Shown here: piece after piece, positions 1-9,956 of the stretch | Layout of the letters: each line of letters opens with the position of its first letter | Numbering within the stretch: position 1 is the stretch's first letter | DNA from: Streptomyces sp. C10-9-1 | GTDB taxonomy: Bacteria; Actinomycetota; Actinomycetes; Streptomycetales; Streptomycetaceae | Direction of reading: 5' to 3' | NCBI RefSeq assembly: GCF_024497955.1 | Contig: NZ_JANHKP010000001.1 | Coordinates: forward strand, 1-64,000 | DNA: 64,000 nucleotides | Program-made: the position numbers and the translations under genes | Notes under the pieces: generated by a model | The model's database searches: none | What the model saw: the letters and a program-made list of their open reading frames with translations, nothing else | What the model was told of the DNA's origin: nothing

Positions 1-986
1 TGCCGACCTCCACGCTCCGCCGCGCCCTGGGCGCGGCGCTCGCCGCCGCACTCTCGGCCACCGCACTCGCCACCGCCGCACCCTCGGCATCGGCCGCGGC
101 GGACACCTACGAGACCCCGCGGCTGAAGGTGCTCAGCTACAACGCGTTCCTGTTCAGCAAGACGCTGTACCCCAACTGGGGCCAGGACCACAGGGCCTCC
201 GCCATCCCCCGGACCTCGTTCTTCCAGGGCAACGACGTGGTCGTCCTGCAGGAGGCCTTCGACAACTCCTCCTCCGAGGCGCTGAAGTCGAACGCGGCCT
301 CCCAGTACCCGTACCAGACCCCGGTGATGGGCCGCAGCAAGAGCGGCTGGGACGCCACCGGGGGCGCCTACTCGGCGACGACGCCCGAGGACGGCGGTGT
401 CACCGTGCTGAGCAAGTGGCCGATCCTGCGCAAGGAGCAGTACGTCTACAAGGACGCCTGCGGCGCGGACTGGTGGTCGAACAAGGGCTTCGTCTACGTG
501 GTGCTGGACGTCGACGGCACCCGGGTCCACGTGGTCGGGACGCATGCCCAGTCCACCGACCCCGGCTGCGGCTCCGGCGAGGCGGCGCTGATGCGCAGCC
601 GCCAGTTCCGGGCCATGGACGCCTTCCTGGACGGCAAGGACATCCCCGCCTCCGAGCAGGTCGTCGTCGCGGGGGACTTCAACGTGGACCGGCACAGCGC
701 CGAGCACGCGACGATGCTCGCGGACGCGGGGCTGGTCGACTCCGACGCACGGACCGGGCACGCCTACTCCTTCGACACGCGGGACAACTCGATCGCGGCG
801 TACCGCTACCCCGACGACCCCCGCGAGGACCTCGACTACGTGCTGCACCGCGCCGGGCACGCGAGGCCCGGCGGCTGGACCAACGACGTGGTCAAGGAGC
901 AGAGCGCCCCGTGGTCCGTGTCCAGCTGGGGCAGGACCTACACCTACACCAACCTCTCCGACCACTACCCGGTGATCGGCGGCTGA
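1..986 (+). CDS. secreted sphingomyelinase-type phosphodiesterase (start codon cut by window edge)
   Basis: The protein belongs to the neutral sphingomyelinase C branch of the DNase I-like (endonuclease/exonuclease/phosphatase) fold, which hydrolyses sphingomyelin to ceramide and phosphocholine outside the cell. The reading frame is open from the first base and the window opens with TG-CCG, so the missing base is probably the A or G of the start codon. This gives about 328 residues. Residues 2-34 form a signal peptide (two Arg, a long Ala/Leu core, cut near ASA). Visible motifs are the metal-binding Glu in VVVLQEAF, GTHAQ, the GDFNVD strand, DLDYVL and the catalytic His in LSDHYPV. The CGADWW-SNKGFVYV stretch is typical of bacterial sphingomyelinases rather than general nucleases. 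The substrate is inferred. Two terminator hairpins follow. Confidence 0.88.
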   Translation, partial: PTSTLRRALGAALAAALSATALATAAPSASAAADTYETPRLKVLSYNAFLFSKTLYPNWGQDHRASAIPRTSFFQGNDVVVLQEAFDNSSSEALKSNAASQYPYQTPVMGRSKSGWDATGGAYSATTPEDGGVTVLSKWPILRKEQYVYKDACGADWWSNKGFVYVVLDVDGTRVHVVGTHAQSTDPGCGSGEAALMRSRQFRAMDAFLDGKDIPASEQVVVAGDFNVDRHSAEHATMLADAGLVDSDARTGHAYSFDTRDNSIAAYRYPDDPREDLDYVLHRAGHARPGGWTNDVVKEQSAPWSVSSWGRTYTYTNLSDHYPVIGG

Positions 987-995
987 GGCCCGCCC

Positions 996-1070
996 GGGGC
1001 CTGTCCCGCCCGTCCGCCGGGGGACAGGCCCCGCACGGATACCGCCCCGGGGCCTGTCCCGGGCGGTATC
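996..1070. terminator. tandem hairpins between two convergent genes
   Basis: Two perfect stems stand in a row: 12 bp at 996-1007 with 1021-1032, and 10 bp at 1038-1047 with 1061-1070. The loop of the second (1048-1060) contains another copy of GGGGCCTGTCCC, the left arm of the first. The arms could therefore also pair alternatively with 1021-1032. The site separates the rightward phosphodiesterase from the leftward macrodomain gene and probably ends both transcripts. Confidence 0.75.
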
Positions 1071-1181
1071 GGTGCCCGTCCGCCGCATCTCCCGTCCGGG
1101 CCGCGGCGGACGGGCCCCGTGGGCCGGGGTGCCCTCGCGGGGATCCCCGGGGGCACGGTGGCGGCGCGCCACTCCCCCGCC

Positions 1182-1670
1182 TCAGGCCCGCCCCGCGTCA
1201 CCGCCCTCGTGGTCGTACACCGTCACCGCCACGCCCCGGGCCACCAGGCGCCGGGTGACCAGCGGCTCCACACGGGACCACTCGCCGCCCGCAAGTCCGC
1301 AGCCGATGCGGGGCATGTGCACGGAGGCGCCGAGTTCCAGCGCCCTGTCCCCCAGGGTCCCGAGCGCCGTGTCGATCGCCGCGTACCGCACGGGCACGGC
1401 CGTGCTCCCCTTGGTGCGCAGCCCGTGCTGGCCCACCATGTTCGCCACCCACAGATCGGGCTCGACCCGGACGAACTGCGCGTCCCCGAGGGCGAAGCCG
1501 TCCGCGTGCCATGCGCGGAACGCGGCCTCGGGCCCGGGCCACCGGCGGGAGAGGGCGAGCACGAAGCCCTTGCCCCAGCCGCCGGAGTCGTTGCACACAT
1601 GGGCGATGATCCTGGCGCCACCGCCCCGGGGCGCGGTGGCGTCCCCCCGTACGTACTCGATCGTCGTCAT
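1182..1670 (-). CDS. macrodomain protein, ADP-ribose hydrolase type
   Basis: A single macrodomain of 162 residues, expected to bind ADP-ribose and remove it from proteins or from ADP-ribose-1''-phosphate. The family signature is clear: GDAT at the start, the loop HVCNDSGGWGKGF holding the conserved Asn, and the glycine loop PRIGCGLAGGEW near residue 125. ATG at 1670 is chosen because homology starts at MTTIEYVRGDA; a longer frame to 1922 would add a Pro/Arg-rich stretch overlapping the MerR gene. It is divergent from that regulator. A macrodomain protein of this kind in S. coelicolor (SCO6735) is reported to affect antibiotic production. Orthology is likely from the shared fadB/thiolase neighbourhood but was not tested. 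Confidence 0.85.
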   Translation of the reverse strand: MTTIEYVRGDATAPRGGGARIIAHVCNDSGGWGKGFVLALSRRWPGPEAAFRAWHADGFALGDAQFVRVEPDLWVANMVGQHGLRTKGSTAVPVRYAAIDTALGTLGDRALELGASVHMPRIGCGLAGGEWSRVEPLVTRRLVARGVAVTVYDHEGGDAGRA

Positions 1671-1848
1671 AGAACAAACGTACGACGCTTCTTCGGTGGG
1701 CACCCCCGATTTCCTCCGCCCCCGCGGCCGCCGCCCCCTGGAGGCAGGGGGCGTCCCGCGAGGACTTCGCAGTCCCGGTGAGACAGCAATACTGTTGAGC
1801 CGGACCGCGGCGGCACGGCACGCGGGAGGCGGCGACGGAAGGACGGGT

Positions 1849-2595
1849 ATGGCGGACGGGAACGGGGAGCCGGCCCTGACCGTGGACGAGCTGGCCGCGC
1901 GTGCCGGGGTCACCGTGCGCACGATCCGCTTCTACGGCACCCGCGGCCTGCTGCCGCCCCCCGAGATCGGCCCGCGCCGCGTCGGCCGCTACGGCTCCGG
2001 CCATCTGTCCCGGCTCGCGCTGATCGAGGAGCTGCAGCGCCAGGGCATGACGCTGGCCGCCATCGAGCGGTACCTGGAGCAGCTCCCCGACGACCTGAGC
2101 GACCGGGACCTGGCCATCCACCGGGCCCTGGTGGCCTCCTGGGCGCCGGAGTCGGCCGAGGAGGTCACCCGGGAGGAGCTGGAGCGGAAGGCCGGGCGGG
2201 AGCTGCGCGAGGCGGACGTCGACCGGCTCGCCGCGATGGGGGTGCTGGACCGCACGTCCGGCGGGGTGCTGCGCCTGGACTGCTCGCTGCTGCGCCTGGG
2301 TCTGGAACTGCTGGACGTGCCGATCGCGCACGAGACGATCCTCGCCTCGCGCACGGTCCTGCTGGAGCACGCGCGCGCCGCGGCCGAGGAGCTGTCGCGG
2401 CTCTTCCGCGACGAGGTCTGGGGGCCCTACCGGGAGCGGGAGGGGGACGGGGACCATCTGGCGGCCATGAAGTCCCTCTCCGCGCACATGCAGCCGATGG
2501 TGGTGCAGGCCCTGGTGACGGCGTTCCAGAGGTCGCTGCGCGAGGAGCTGCGGGCGGCGTTCGAGGCGGACGGGGTGCCGCCTGCGGGCGGGTGA
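1849..2595 (+). CDS. MerR-family transcriptional regulator
   Basis: A 248-residue regulator. Residues about 10-80 form the MerR winged helix (LTVDELAARAGVTVRTIRFYGTRGLLP, then RYGSGHLSRLALIEELQ), followed by a long helical linker and a roughly 130-residue helical C-terminal domain of unknown ligand. The cysteines of metal-sensing MerR proteins are absent. The ATG at 1849 has GGAAGGA about 6 bases upstream. The gene lies between the divergent macrodomain gene and the convergent fatty-acid operon. In the upstream 178 bp, CAATACTGT near 1787-1795 could hold a -10 element. Control of the adjacent acyl-CoA operon is a reasonable guess from position only. Confidence 0.88.
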   Translation: MADGNGEPALTVDELAARAGVTVRTIRFYGTRGLLPPPEIGPRRVGRYGSGHLSRLALIEELQRQGMTLAAIERYLEQLPDDLSDRDLAIHRALVASWAPESAEEVTREELERKAGRELREADVDRLAAMGVLDRTSGGVLRLDCSLLRLGLELLDVPIAHETILASRTVLLEHARAAAEELSRLFRDEVWGPYREREGDGDHLAAMKSLSAHMQPMVVQALVTAFQRSLREELRAAFEADGVPPAGG

Positions 2596-2630
2596 CGGCG
2601 GCCCGCAGGGCGGCGGCGCACCCGGGACGA

Positions 2631-2672
2631 CGCCCGGCTCCCGGGACCGCGACCGGTCCCGGGAGCCGGGCG
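2631..2672. terminator. bidirectional terminator, 19-bp perfect stem
   Basis: Arms 2631-2649 and 2654-2672 are perfectly complementary around a 4-base loop (CGAC). The hairpin lies between the convergent merR-type and fadB-type genes and has no T tract on either side, as is usual for Streptomyces. It should stop transcription from both directions. Confidence 0.85.
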
Positions 2673-2714
2673 TGACGGACGGCGCCGGACGGCGGTGGCC
2701 CGCCGCCCGGGCCG

Positions 2715-4892
2715 TCACCGGGCGTCGGTGAAGACCTCGCCCCGCTCCGCCATCTCCACCAGCCCGGCCGACGGCAGGAAGCGGTCCCCGTAGCGGTCCG
2801 CCAGTTCGCGGGCCCGTGCCACGAAGCCGGCCGGCCCTCCCGGGTAGCCGTTGACGTACTGGAGCACGCCGCCGGTCCACGCGGGGAAGCCGATGCCCAT
2901 GAGGGAGCCGATGTTGGCGTCGGCGACGGTCGTCAGGACTCCCTCCTCCAGGCAGCGGACGCTGTCGAGCGCCTCCGAGAAGAGCATCCGCTCCTGCATG
3001 TCCGCGAAGGGGATCTCGGTTCCCGGGCGGGTGAAGTGCTCGCGCAGGCCCGGCCACAGCCGCGTGCGGGCGCCGTCCGCGTCGTACTCGTAGAAGCCGG
3101 CGCCGCCGCTGCGGCCGGGCCGGTCGAACTCGTCGACCATCCGGTCGACGACGGCCTCCGCCGGGTGCGGCGTCCAGGTGCCGCCCGCCTCCTCGACCGC
3201 CCGCCGGGTCTCGTTCCGGATCCTGCGGGGCAGGGTGAGGGTGAGCTCGTCCATCAGGGAGAGCACCTTGGCGGGATATCCGGCCTGTGCGGCGGCCTGC
3301 TCCACGGAGACCGGGTCGGCACCCTCGCCGACCATGGCCACGCCCTCGTTGATGAACTGCCCGATGACCCGGGAGGTGAAGAAGCCACGGGAGTCGTTGA
3401 CCACGATGGGCGTCTTGGAGATCTGCCGCACCAGGTCGAAGGCGCGGGCCAGGGCCTCGTCCCCGGTGCGCTCCCCCTTGATGATCTCCACCAGGGGCAT
3501 CTTGTCCACGGGGGAGAAGAAGTGCAGACCGACGAAGTCGGCCGGGCGCTCGACACCCTCGGCGAGTGCGGTGATCGGCAGCGTGGAGGTGTTGGAGCAC
3601 AGCAGCGCGTCGGTCGCCACCACACCCTGGATCTCCTGGAACACCTTGTGCTTGAGGCCCGTGTCCTCGAAGACGGCCTCGATGACCGCGTCGCAGCCCG
3701 CGAGGCCGGCGGTGTCGGCGGTCGGGGTGATCCGGGCGAGCAGGGCGTCGGCCTTCTCCTGCGTGGTGCGGCCGCGGGAGACGGCCTTGGCGCACAGCTT
3801 CGCGGAGTAGCCCTTGCCCTTGGCGGCCGCCTCCTCGGTGACGTCCTTCAGCACGACCTCGATGCCCGCGCGGGCGCAGGAGTAGGCGATGCCCGCGCCC
3901 ATCATCCCGGCGCCGAGGACGGCGACCCTGGAGACGGTCCGCGGCGCGACGCCCTTCGGGCGGCTGGCACCGGAGTTGACGGCCTGGAGGTCGAAGAAGA
4001 AGGCCTGCATCATGTTCTTGGCCGTCTGGCCGGTGACCAGCTCGGTGAAGTAGCGGGCCTCGATGACCTGCGCCGTCTCGAAGTCGACCTGGGAGCCCTC
4101 GACGGCGGTGGCGAGGATGTTGCGCGGCGCCGGGTAGGGCGCGCCCGCGGTCTGCTTGCGCAGGTTGGCCGGGAAGGCGGGCAGGTTGGCGGCGAGCTTC
4201 GGGTGGGCGGGGGTGCCGCCCGGGATCCGGTAGCCGGGGGTGTCCCAGGGCTGGCGGGACTCGGGGTGGGCGTCGATGAAGGCGCGCGCCTGCCGGATCA
4301 TCTCCTCCGGAGTGGCGGCCAGTTCGTGCACCAGCCCGGCCTCCAGGGCGCGCTTCGGGGAGTACTGGGTGCCCTGGAGGAGGACCTTCAGCAGGGCGTC
4401 CGCGATGCCCATGAGGCGCACGGTGCGGGTGACGCCGCCGCCGGCGGGGAGCAGCCCGAGGGTGACCTCGGGCAGGCCGATCCTGGAACCGGGGGCGTCG
4501 AGGGCGATGCGGTGGTGGCAGGCGAGGGCGATCTCGTAGCCGCCGCCGAGGGCCGCGCCGTTGATCGCGGCGACGACGGGCTTGCCGAGGGTCTCGATGC
4601 GGCGCAGGGCGCGCTTGATGCCCATGCCTGCGTCGAAGACCGCCTGGGCGTCGCCCGGTCCGGCCTTGATCATCTCCTTCAGGTCGCCGCCCGCGAAGAA
4701 GGTCTTCTTCGCGGAGGTGACGATGACTCCGCGGACGGTCTCCCGCTCCGCTTCGAGGCGGTCGGCGACCTGGGCGATCGACGCCTTGAACGCCTGGTTC
4801 ATGGTGTTGGCGGACTGGTCCGGATCGTCGAGCACGAGGGTGACGACGCCGGTCTCGTCCTGTTCCCAGCGGATGGTGGTGGACTCGCTCAT
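2715..4892 (-). CDS. fadB: FadB-like fatty acid oxidation complex alpha subunit
   Basis: A 725-residue bifunctional enzyme. The N-terminal enoyl-CoA hydratase domain (to about residue 300) carries FAGGDLKEM and [14 protein letters not shown]. It is followed by an NAD-dependent 3-hydroxyacyl-CoA dehydrogenase with the Rossmann motif [14 protein letters not shown] near residue 325 and the catalytic-His segment [17 protein letters not shown]. It would hydrate enoyl-CoA and oxidise L-3-hydroxyacyl-CoA to 3-ketoacyl-CoA, the substrate of the thiolase encoded 46 bp upstream. Length is normal for actinobacterial trifunctional-type alpha subunits. It is the last gene of a four-gene operon running leftward from 8481. 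Confidence 0.95.
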   Translation of the reverse strand: MSESTTIRWEQDETGVVTLVLDDPDQSANTMNQAFKASIAQVADRLEAERETVRGVIVTSAKKTFFAGGDLKEMIKAGPGDAQAVFDAGMGIKRALRRIETLGKPVVAAINGAALGGGYEIALACHHRIALDAPGSRIGLPEVTLGLLPAGGGVTRTVRLMGIADALLKVLLQGTQYSPKRALEAGLVHELAATPEEMIRQARAFIDAHPESRQPWDTPGYRIPGGTPAHPKLAANLPAFPANLRKQTAGAPYPAPRNILATAVEGSQVDFETAQVIEARYFTELVTGQTAKNMMQAFFFDLQAVNSGASRPKGVAPRTVSRVAVLGAGMMGAGIAYSCARAGIEVVLKDVTEEAAAKGKGYSAKLCAKAVSRGRTTQEKADALLARITPTADTAGLAGCDAVIEAVFEDTGLKHKVFQEIQGVVATDALLCSNTSTLPITALAEGVERPADFVGLHFFSPVDKMPLVEIIKGERTGDEALARAFDLVRQISKTPIVVNDSRGFFTSRVIGQFINEGVAMVGEGADPVSVEQAAAQAGYPAKVLSLMDELTLTLPRRIRNETRRAVEEAGGTWTPHPAEAVVDRMVDEFDRPGRSGGAGFYEYDADGARTRLWPGLREHFTRPGTEIPFADMQERMLFSEALDSVRCLEEGVLTTVADANIGSLMGIGFPAWTGGVLQYVNGYPGGPAGFVARARELADRYGDRFLPSAGLVEMAERGEVFTDAR

Positions 4893-4938
4893 GGTGGTGG
4901 CTGCTCCGTAAGACAGGGCCGAAGGGGACGGGACGGAT

Positions 4939-6153
4939 TCAGAGGCGCTCGACGACGGTGGCGACCCCCATCCCGCCGCCGACGCAGAGGGTGGCGAGGC
5001 CGTACCGCTTGTCCCGGCGCTCCAGCTCGTCGACGAGCGTGCCGAGGATCATGGCGCCGGTGGCCCCGAGCGGGTGGCCCATCGCGATGGCGCCGCCGTT
5101 GACGTTGACCTTGTCCAGGCTCAGGCCCATGTCCGCGGCGAAGCGCAGCACGACGCCGGCGAAGGCCTCGTTGATCTCGACCAGGTCGATGTCGTCGATG
5201 GTGAGACCGGCCTTGGCCAGGGCCTTGCGGGTGGCGGGCGCGGGGCCGGTGAGCATGATGGTCGGCTCCGACCCGGAGACGGCGGCGGACACGATCCGGG
5301 CACGCGGGGTGAGCCCGTGGCGCTCGCCGACCGCCTTGCTGCCGATCGCGACGAGCGCGGCGCCGTCGACGATGCCGGAGGAGTTCCCGGCGTGGTGGAC
5401 GTGGTCGATGCGCTCCACCCAGTGGTACTTCTGCAGCGCCACGGCGTCGAAGCCGCCGAGTTCGCCGATGTCGGCGAAGGACGGCTTCAGCCCGGCGAGC
5501 GAGTCGGCGGTGGTGCCGGGGCGCATGTGCTCGTCGTGGTCGAGGACCACCAGGCCGTTGCGGTCGGTGACGGGGACCACGGAGCGGTCGAAGCGCCCGT
5601 CCTTCCACGCGGCGGCGGCGCGCTCCTGGGAGAGGGCCGCGTACTCGTCCACATCGCGGCGCGACCAGCCGCCGAGGGTGGCGATCAGGTCGGCGCCGAT
5701 GCCCTGGGGAACGAAGTCGGTCTGGAGGTTGGTCATCGGGTCGGCGAACCAGGCGCCGCCGTCGGAGGCCATGGGGACGCGGGACATCGACTCGACGCCG
5801 CCGGCCAGGACCAGCTCCTCCCAGCCGGAGCGCACCTTCATCGCGGCCAGGTTGACCGCCTCCAGCCCCGAGGCGCAGAAGCGGTTCTCCTGGACGCCGG
5901 CGACCGTGTCGGGGAGCCCCGCGGCGATGGCGGCGATCCGGGCGATGTCGGAGCCCTGGTCGCCGACGGGTCCGACGACGCCGAGCACGATGTCGTCGAT
6001 CGCCGCCGGGTCCAGGTCGGGGAGGCGGCGCCGGACCTCGTGGATCAGGCCCACGACCAGGTCGATGGGCTTGGTGCCGTGCAGGGCGCCGTTGGCCTTC
6101 CCGCGTCCGCGCGGGGTGCGGATCGCGTCGTACACGTACGCTTCGGTGCTCAC
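4939..6153 (-). CDS. fadA: acetyl-CoA C-acyltransferase (thiolase)
   Basis: A 404-residue thiolase completing the beta-oxidation turn: 3-ketoacyl-CoA plus CoA gives acetyl-CoA and a shortened acyl-CoA. The active-site Cys is residue 93 in [10 protein letters not shown]. The second triad member is His in [16 protein letters not shown], and the C-terminal Cys is in [18 protein letters not shown] is also present. It lies 55 bp downstream of the acyl-CoA dehydrogenase gene and 46 bp upstream of the FadB gene, and is clearly cotranscribed with both. The symbol is assigned by role; several thiolases usually coexist in Streptomyces. Confidence 0.95.
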   Translation of the reverse strand: MSTEAYVYDAIRTPRGRGKANGALHGTKPIDLVVGLIHEVRRRLPDLDPAAIDDIVLGVVGPVGDQGSDIARIAAIAAGLPDTVAGVQENRFCASGLEAVNLAAMKVRSGWEELVLAGGVESMSRVPMASDGGAWFADPMTNLQTDFVPQGIGADLIATLGGWSRRDVDEYAALSQERAAAAWKDGRFDRSVVPVTDRNGLVVLDHDEHMRPGTTADSLAGLKPSFADIGELGGFDAVALQKYHWVERIDHVHHAGNSSGIVDGAALVAIGSKAVGERHGLTPRARIVSAAVSGSEPTIMLTGPAPATRKALAKAGLTIDDIDLVEINEAFAGVVLRFAADMGLSLDKVNVNGGAIAMGHPLGATGAMILGTLVDELERRDKRYGLATLCVGGGMGVATVVERL

Positions 6154-6208
6154 CTTGTGTCAGCCTTTCGGGGAGGATGGGGCCCGGCGGGGAGGGTGCC
6201 GGTCGCCG

Positions 6209-7351
6209 TCAGCCGAGCAGCGAACGGCCGATGATCTCCTTCATGATCTCGGTCGTGCCGCCGTAGATGGTCTGGATGCGCCCGTCGGTGAAGGCCCGGG
6301 CGACGGGGTACTCGTTCATGTACCCGTACCCGCCGTGGAGCTGGAGGCAGCGGTCGGCGGCCCGCTTCTGGAGTTCGGTGGCCCACCACTTGGCCATGGA
6401 GGCGTGGACGCCGTCGAGCGTGCCGGCGGCGTGGTCCTCGATGCAGCGGTCCAGGAAGGCCCGGGTGACGGCGCACTCGGTGGCCAGCTCCGCGATCTCG
6501 AAGCGGACGTGCTGGAGCCTCGCCAGCGGCCGGCCGAAGGCCTCGCGCTCCTTGACGTACGCCGTGGTGATCTCCAGCAGGTGCTCGGCGGCCGCGATCC
6601 CGGCGACGGCGATGGCCATCCGCTCCTGGGCCAGGTTGGTCATCAGGTGGACGAAGGCGCCGTTGAGCTCGCCGAGCAGGTTCTCCTTGGGCACCCGCAC
6701 GTCGCGGAAGAACAGCTCGGCCGTGTCCTGCGACTTCTGGCCGATCTTGTCGAGGTTGCGCCCCCGCTCGAAGCCCTCCGCGCCCCGCTCGACGGCGAGC
6801 AGCGACAGGCCGTGGGCCCCGCCCTCGGGGGTGGTCCGCGCCACCACGAGCACGAGGTCGGCGAGGATGCCGTTGGAGATGAAGGTCTTGGAACCGTTGA
6901 GCACCCAGTGGTCGCCCCGGTCCTCGGCGGTGGTGCGGATGCCCTGGAGGTCGGACCCGGCGCCGGGCTCGGTCATGGCGATGGCCGTGATCAGCTCGCC
7001 GCTGCAGAACCCGGGCAGCCACCGCCGCTTCTGCTCCTCGGTGGCCAGTGCGGTGAGGTACGGGCCGATGATGTCGTTGTGCAGGCCGATCGCCAGTCCG
7101 GGGGCGCCGGCCCGGGTGAACTCCTCGTGCAGCACCGCGGCGTAGCGGAAGTCGGCGTTGCCGCCGCCTCCGTACTCCTCCGGCACGGCGAGGCCGAGCA
7201 GCCCCTGGCGCCCGGCGGCCAGCCAGGCAGCCCGGCTGACGATGCCGTCCTTCTCCCACTGCGCGTAGTGCGGCAGCACCTCCTTGGCCAGGAAGGTGCG
7301 CACGGTCTCCCGGAACGCCTCGTGCTCGTCGGTGAAGATCCGGCGCTTCAA
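6209..7351 (-). CDS. acyl-CoA dehydrogenase
   Basis: A 380-residue flavoenzyme that oxidises acyl-CoA to trans-2-enoyl-CoA, the first beta-oxidation step. Family landmarks are [14 protein letters not shown] (FAD/substrate loop), the central [13 protein letters not shown] strand and the C-terminal [17 protein letters not shown] with [21 protein letters not shown] start at 7351 is chosen: AGGAGG lies 4 bases upstream and the protein then starts [13 protein letters not shown] as homologues do. The TTG overlaps the TGA of the upstream gene (TTGA), indicating translational coupling. The much longer frame continuing to 8554 is antisense-free shadow sequence inside the upstream gene. Confidence 0.93.
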   Translation of the reverse strand: MKRRIFTDEHEAFRETVRTFLAKEVLPHYAQWEKDGIVSRAAWLAAGRQGLLGLAVPEEYGGGGNADFRYAAVLHEEFTRAGAPGLAIGLHNDIIGPYLTALATEEQKRRWLPGFCSGELITAIAMTEPGAGSDLQGIRTTAEDRGDHWVLNGSKTFISNGILADLVLVVARTTPEGGAHGLSLLAVERGAEGFERGRNLDKIGQKSQDTAELFFRDVRVPKENLLGELNGAFVHLMTNLAQERMAIAVAGIAAAEHLLEITTAYVKEREAFGRPLARLQHVRFEIAELATECAVTRAFLDRCIEDHAAGTLDGVHASMAKWWATELQKRAADRCLQLHGGYGYMNEYPVARAFTDGRIQTIYGGTTEIMKEIIGRSLLG

Positions 7352-8481
7352 CGGTCCTCCTGGGGGTCGGTCAGGGGCACGCCCCAGTCCCGCGCGACCT
7401 CCGCGGTGTCCGCACCGGGCAGGGCGGGTCCCCGGCGCACCGCACCGGGAGTGGCGGAGAAGCGGGGGGCGGGCGCGGGCTGGACGGTGCCGCCGTGCTC
7501 GACGAAGGTGGAGCGGGCGGCGAGATGCGGGTGGTGCGGGGCCTCCCGCAGGGACAGCACGGGGGCGACGCAGGCGTCGGAGCCCTCGAAGAGGGCCGTC
7601 CACTCGGCTCGGGTACGGGTCAGGAAGCGGGCGGCGACGGCGGCCCGCAGCTCGCCCCAGCGGTCGAAGTCCTTGCGGGAGGGCAGCGTGTCGGCGATGC
7701 CGAGCAGGCGGACGAACTCCTCGTAGAACCGCTGCTCCAGGGCGCCGACGGCCATGTACTCGCCGTCGGAGGTCTCGTAGGTGCCGTAGAAGGGGCAGCC
7801 GCCGTCGAGGAGGTTGCCGCCGCGCCGGTCCTGCCAGCCGCCGGCGGCCATCATCCCGTGGATCATGGTGGCCAGGTGGCTGGCGCCGTCCACGACGGCG
7901 GCGTCCACGACCTGCCCGGTGCCGCCCTCGGTGCGCGCGTGCTGGAGGGCGGCGAGGACGCCGACGACCAGGTAGAGCGCGCCGCCGGCGTAGTCGCCGA
8001 GCAGATTGGCGGGCAGGGCCGGCGGCTCCCCGCTCCGGCCGACCATGGACAGGGTGCCGGTCACGGCGATGTAGGAGACGTCGTGCCCGGCGCGGTCCGC
8101 GAGCGGGCCGTCCTGCCCCCAGCCCGTCATCCGGCCGTACACGAGCCCGGGGTTCCGGGCGAGGCAGGCATCGGGCCCGACGCCGAGCCGTTCCGCGACC
8201 CCGGGGCGGTAGCCCTCGATCAGGATGTCCGCCGCCGCGGCCAGGTCCAGCACCCGGGCGGGCCCGTCCGCCGACTTGAGGTCGACGAGCACGGAGCGCT
8301 TGTTGCGGTTGGTGAGGTCGTGGGCCGGGTCGATACCGAGGCCCGGCCCTCCGGGGCGGTCCACCCGGACGACGTCGGCACCGAGGTCCGCCAGGTGCAT
8401 GGCGGCGAACGGGCCCGGCCCGATGCCGGCCAGTTCGACCACGCGCACCCCGGCGAGCGGTCCGTTCCCCGATGCGGCCAT
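7348..8481 (-). CDS. CaiB/BaiF CoA-transferase family, alpha-methylacyl-CoA racemase-like
   Basis: A 377-residue family III CoA-transferase-fold protein. It resembles alpha-methylacyl-CoA racemase: [29 protein letters not shown] with His133, and [10 protein letters not shown] with Asp163. The 30-residue His-Asp spacing is that of the racemase catalytic pair. The enzyme would epimerise 2-methyl-branched acyl-CoAs, common in branched Streptomyces lipids, so that the S-specific dehydrogenase encoded next can act. ATG at 8481 is preferred over ATG at 8523 because homology starts at [11 protein letters not shown] and the longer start overlaps a palindrome. It is the first gene of the beta-oxidation operon. 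A true CoA-transferase role is not excluded. Confidence 0.88.
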   Translation of the reverse strand: MAASGNGPLAGVRVVELAGIGPGPFAAMHLADLGADVVRVDRPGGPGLGIDPAHDLTNRNKRSVLVDLKSADGPARVLDLAAAADILIEGYRPGVAERLGVGPDACLARNPGLVYGRMTGWGQDGPLADRAGHDVSYIAVTGTLSMVGRSGEPPALPANLLGDYAGGALYLVVGVLAALQHARTEGGTGQVVDAAVVDGASHLATMIHGMMAAGGWQDRRGGNLLDGGCPFYGTYETSDGEYMAVGALEQRFYEEFVRLLGIADTLPSRKDFDRWGELRAAVAARFLTRTRAEWTALFEGSDACVAPVLSLREAPHHPHLAARSTFVEHGGTVQPAPAPRFSATPGAVRRGPALPGADTAEVARDWGVPLTDPQEDR

Positions 8482-8498
8482 CCGCCGACCCCCAGAGG

Positions 8499-8519
8499 TG
8501 TGACACAGTTGATGTAACA
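8499..8519. promoter_or_regulatory. operator-like inverted repeat before the beta-oxidation operon
   Basis: Arms TGTGACA (8499-8505) and TGTAACA (8513-8519) form a 7-7-7 inverted repeat with one mismatch, ending 18 bp before the racemase-like start codon at 8481. The symmetry and place suit a repressor or activator of the operon. Which protein binds is unknown; the nearby MerR protein is one candidate. Confidence 0.45.
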
Positions 8520-8575
8520 CCATCGATGATAAGAAGGTGCCCCCGGGCGCACAAGGGCTTCCGGCACCTGTTCCG

Positions 8576-8585
8576 AGCGAGCGCT
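8576..8585. promoter_or_regulatory. short AGCG-N2-CGCT palindrome in divergent spacer
   Basis: AGCG-AG-CGCT lies between the leftward beta-oxidation operon and the rightward reductase gene. Short GC-rich inverted repeats like this are often TetR-type sites near acyl-CoA genes in actinobacteria, but no TetR gene is in reach, so the call is tentative. Confidence 0.25.
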
Positions 8586-8756
8586 TAGCTCCGTACGCCC
8601 GCCAGGTTACCGATGGGGAACCCCTCTTCTGCGGGACCGCGCGGCGCGTTAGGGTCTCCCGGACGGATCACCCGCGGTCCGCTCCCCGGACCCCCGGGGG
8701 GACCCGCCCGGCCCCGGCGCCGGAGGGCAGCCGCGGGCCGCACCGCGGAGGAGCCC

Positions 8757-9941
8757 TTGAACAGCAAGAACGCGCGCCCCTACGACCTCGTGCTCTTCGG
8801 GGCGACCGGGTTCGTCGGGGAGCTGACGGCCCGCCGGCTCGCCCTCAGGGCACCCGCCGACTGCCGCTGGGCCCTCGCCGGCCGCAGCAGGGCGAAGCTG
8901 GAGGCGCTCCGGGACCGGCTGAGCGCGGAGCACCCCGACTGCGCCTCGCTCCCCCTGGTGGTGGCGGACGCCGCGGACCCCGCCTCGATGCGCGAGCTCG
9001 CCGAGTCCACCCGGGCCCTCGCCACCACCGTGGGCCCCTACGTCTGGTACGGCGAGGCGCTGGTGGCGGCCTGCGCCGAGGCCGGCACCCACTACGCGGA
9101 CCTGACCGGGGAGCCGGAGTTCATCGACTCGGTGTTCGTCCGGCACGACGCCAGGGCACGCGAGAGCGGGGCCCGGCTGGTGCACGCCTGCGGCTTCGAC
9201 TCGATCCCGGCGGACCTGGGCGCCTACCACATGGTGCGGCAGCTGCCGGAGGGCGTGCCGCTGCGGGTCGACGGCTTCGTGCGCTCCGGCGCGATGTTCT
9301 CGGGCGGCACCTTCGCCTCCGCGCTCACCGCCATGGGGCGCGGAACGCAGACGCTGCGGGCCGCCCGCGCGCGGCGCCTGCACGAGCCCCGGCTCGTCGG
9401 GCGGCGCGCCACATCCCCCGTCGGCATACCCCGGTTCCGCCGCGAGACGGGGACCTGGGCCCTGCCGCTGCCCACCATCGACGGGCCGATCGTCGCGCGC
9501 AGCGCGCGCGCCCTGGAGCGCTACGGACCGGACTTCCGCTACCGGCACTTCGCCTCGGTCCGGACGCTGCCGATGGCGCTCGCCGGGCCCGCGGTCGTCT
9601 GCGCGGGCGCGGCCCTCGCGCAGATCCCGCCGGTGCGCCGTCGGCTGATCGACCTCGTGGAGCCCGGTACCGGCCCGAGCGCGGAGCGCCGCGCCCGCAG
9701 CTGGTTCTCCGTCCGCTTCGTGGGCGAGGGCGGTGGACGCCGCGTCCTGACCGAGGTCGCCGGCGGCGACCCCGGGTACGACGAGACGGCCGTCATGCTG
9801 GCGGAGTCCGTGCTGTGCCTCGCCCTCGACGAACTCCCCGAGGCATCGGGCCAGTTGACCACCGCGGTGGCGATGGGCGACGCGCTGCTGGAGCGGCTGC
9901 GCAGCGCGGGGCTGTCGTTCCGGGTGGTCCACTCCCGCTGA
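8757..9941 (+). CDS. saccharopine dehydrogenase-like / trans-acting enoyl reductase family protein
   Basis: A 394-residue NAD(P)-binding protein of the saccharopine-dehydrogenase-like family. In mycobacteria this family includes the trans-acting enoyl reductases of lipid synthesis. It has DLVLFGATGFVGELTARRLA as the Rossmann start, LAGRSRAKLEALRDRL, a conserved ACGFDSIPADLGAYHMV segment and a hydrophobic patch near residue 285 (LAGPAVVCAGAALAQIP). TTG at 8757 is preferred over ATG at 8613: GGAGG sits 5 bases upstream and the extra 48 residues are Pro/Gly/Arg junk. Substrate unknown. It is divergent from the beta-oxidation operon, so a lipid substrate is plausible. Confidence 0.85.
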   Translation: MNSKNARPYDLVLFGATGFVGELTARRLALRAPADCRWALAGRSRAKLEALRDRLSAEHPDCASLPLVVADAADPASMRELAESTRALATTVGPYVWYGEALVAACAEAGTHYADLTGEPEFIDSVFVRHDARARESGARLVHACGFDSIPADLGAYHMVRQLPEGVPLRVDGFVRSGAMFSGGTFASALTAMGRGTQTLRAARARRLHEPRLVGRRATSPVGIPRFRRETGTWALPLPTIDGPIVARSARALERYGPDFRYRHFASVRTLPMALAGPAVVCAGAALAQIPPVRRRLIDLVEPGTGPSAERRARSWFSVRFVGEGGGRRVLTEVAGGDPGYDETAVMLAESVLCLALDELPEASGQLTTAVAMGDALLERLRSAGLSFRVVHSR

Positions 9942-9956
9942 CCGGGCCGCGGGAGG

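Noticed and set aside
1671..1700. RecA-independent DNA-damage promoter before the macrodomain gene
   Set aside because: I looked for the TTGTCAGTGGC...TAGGGT type pattern expected from S. coelicolor work but found no convincing match.
3036..5102. Rightward 688-codon frame across the fadB-thiolase junction
   Set aside because: Shadow of two well-recognised enzymes on the other strand; no ribosome-binding site or family motif.
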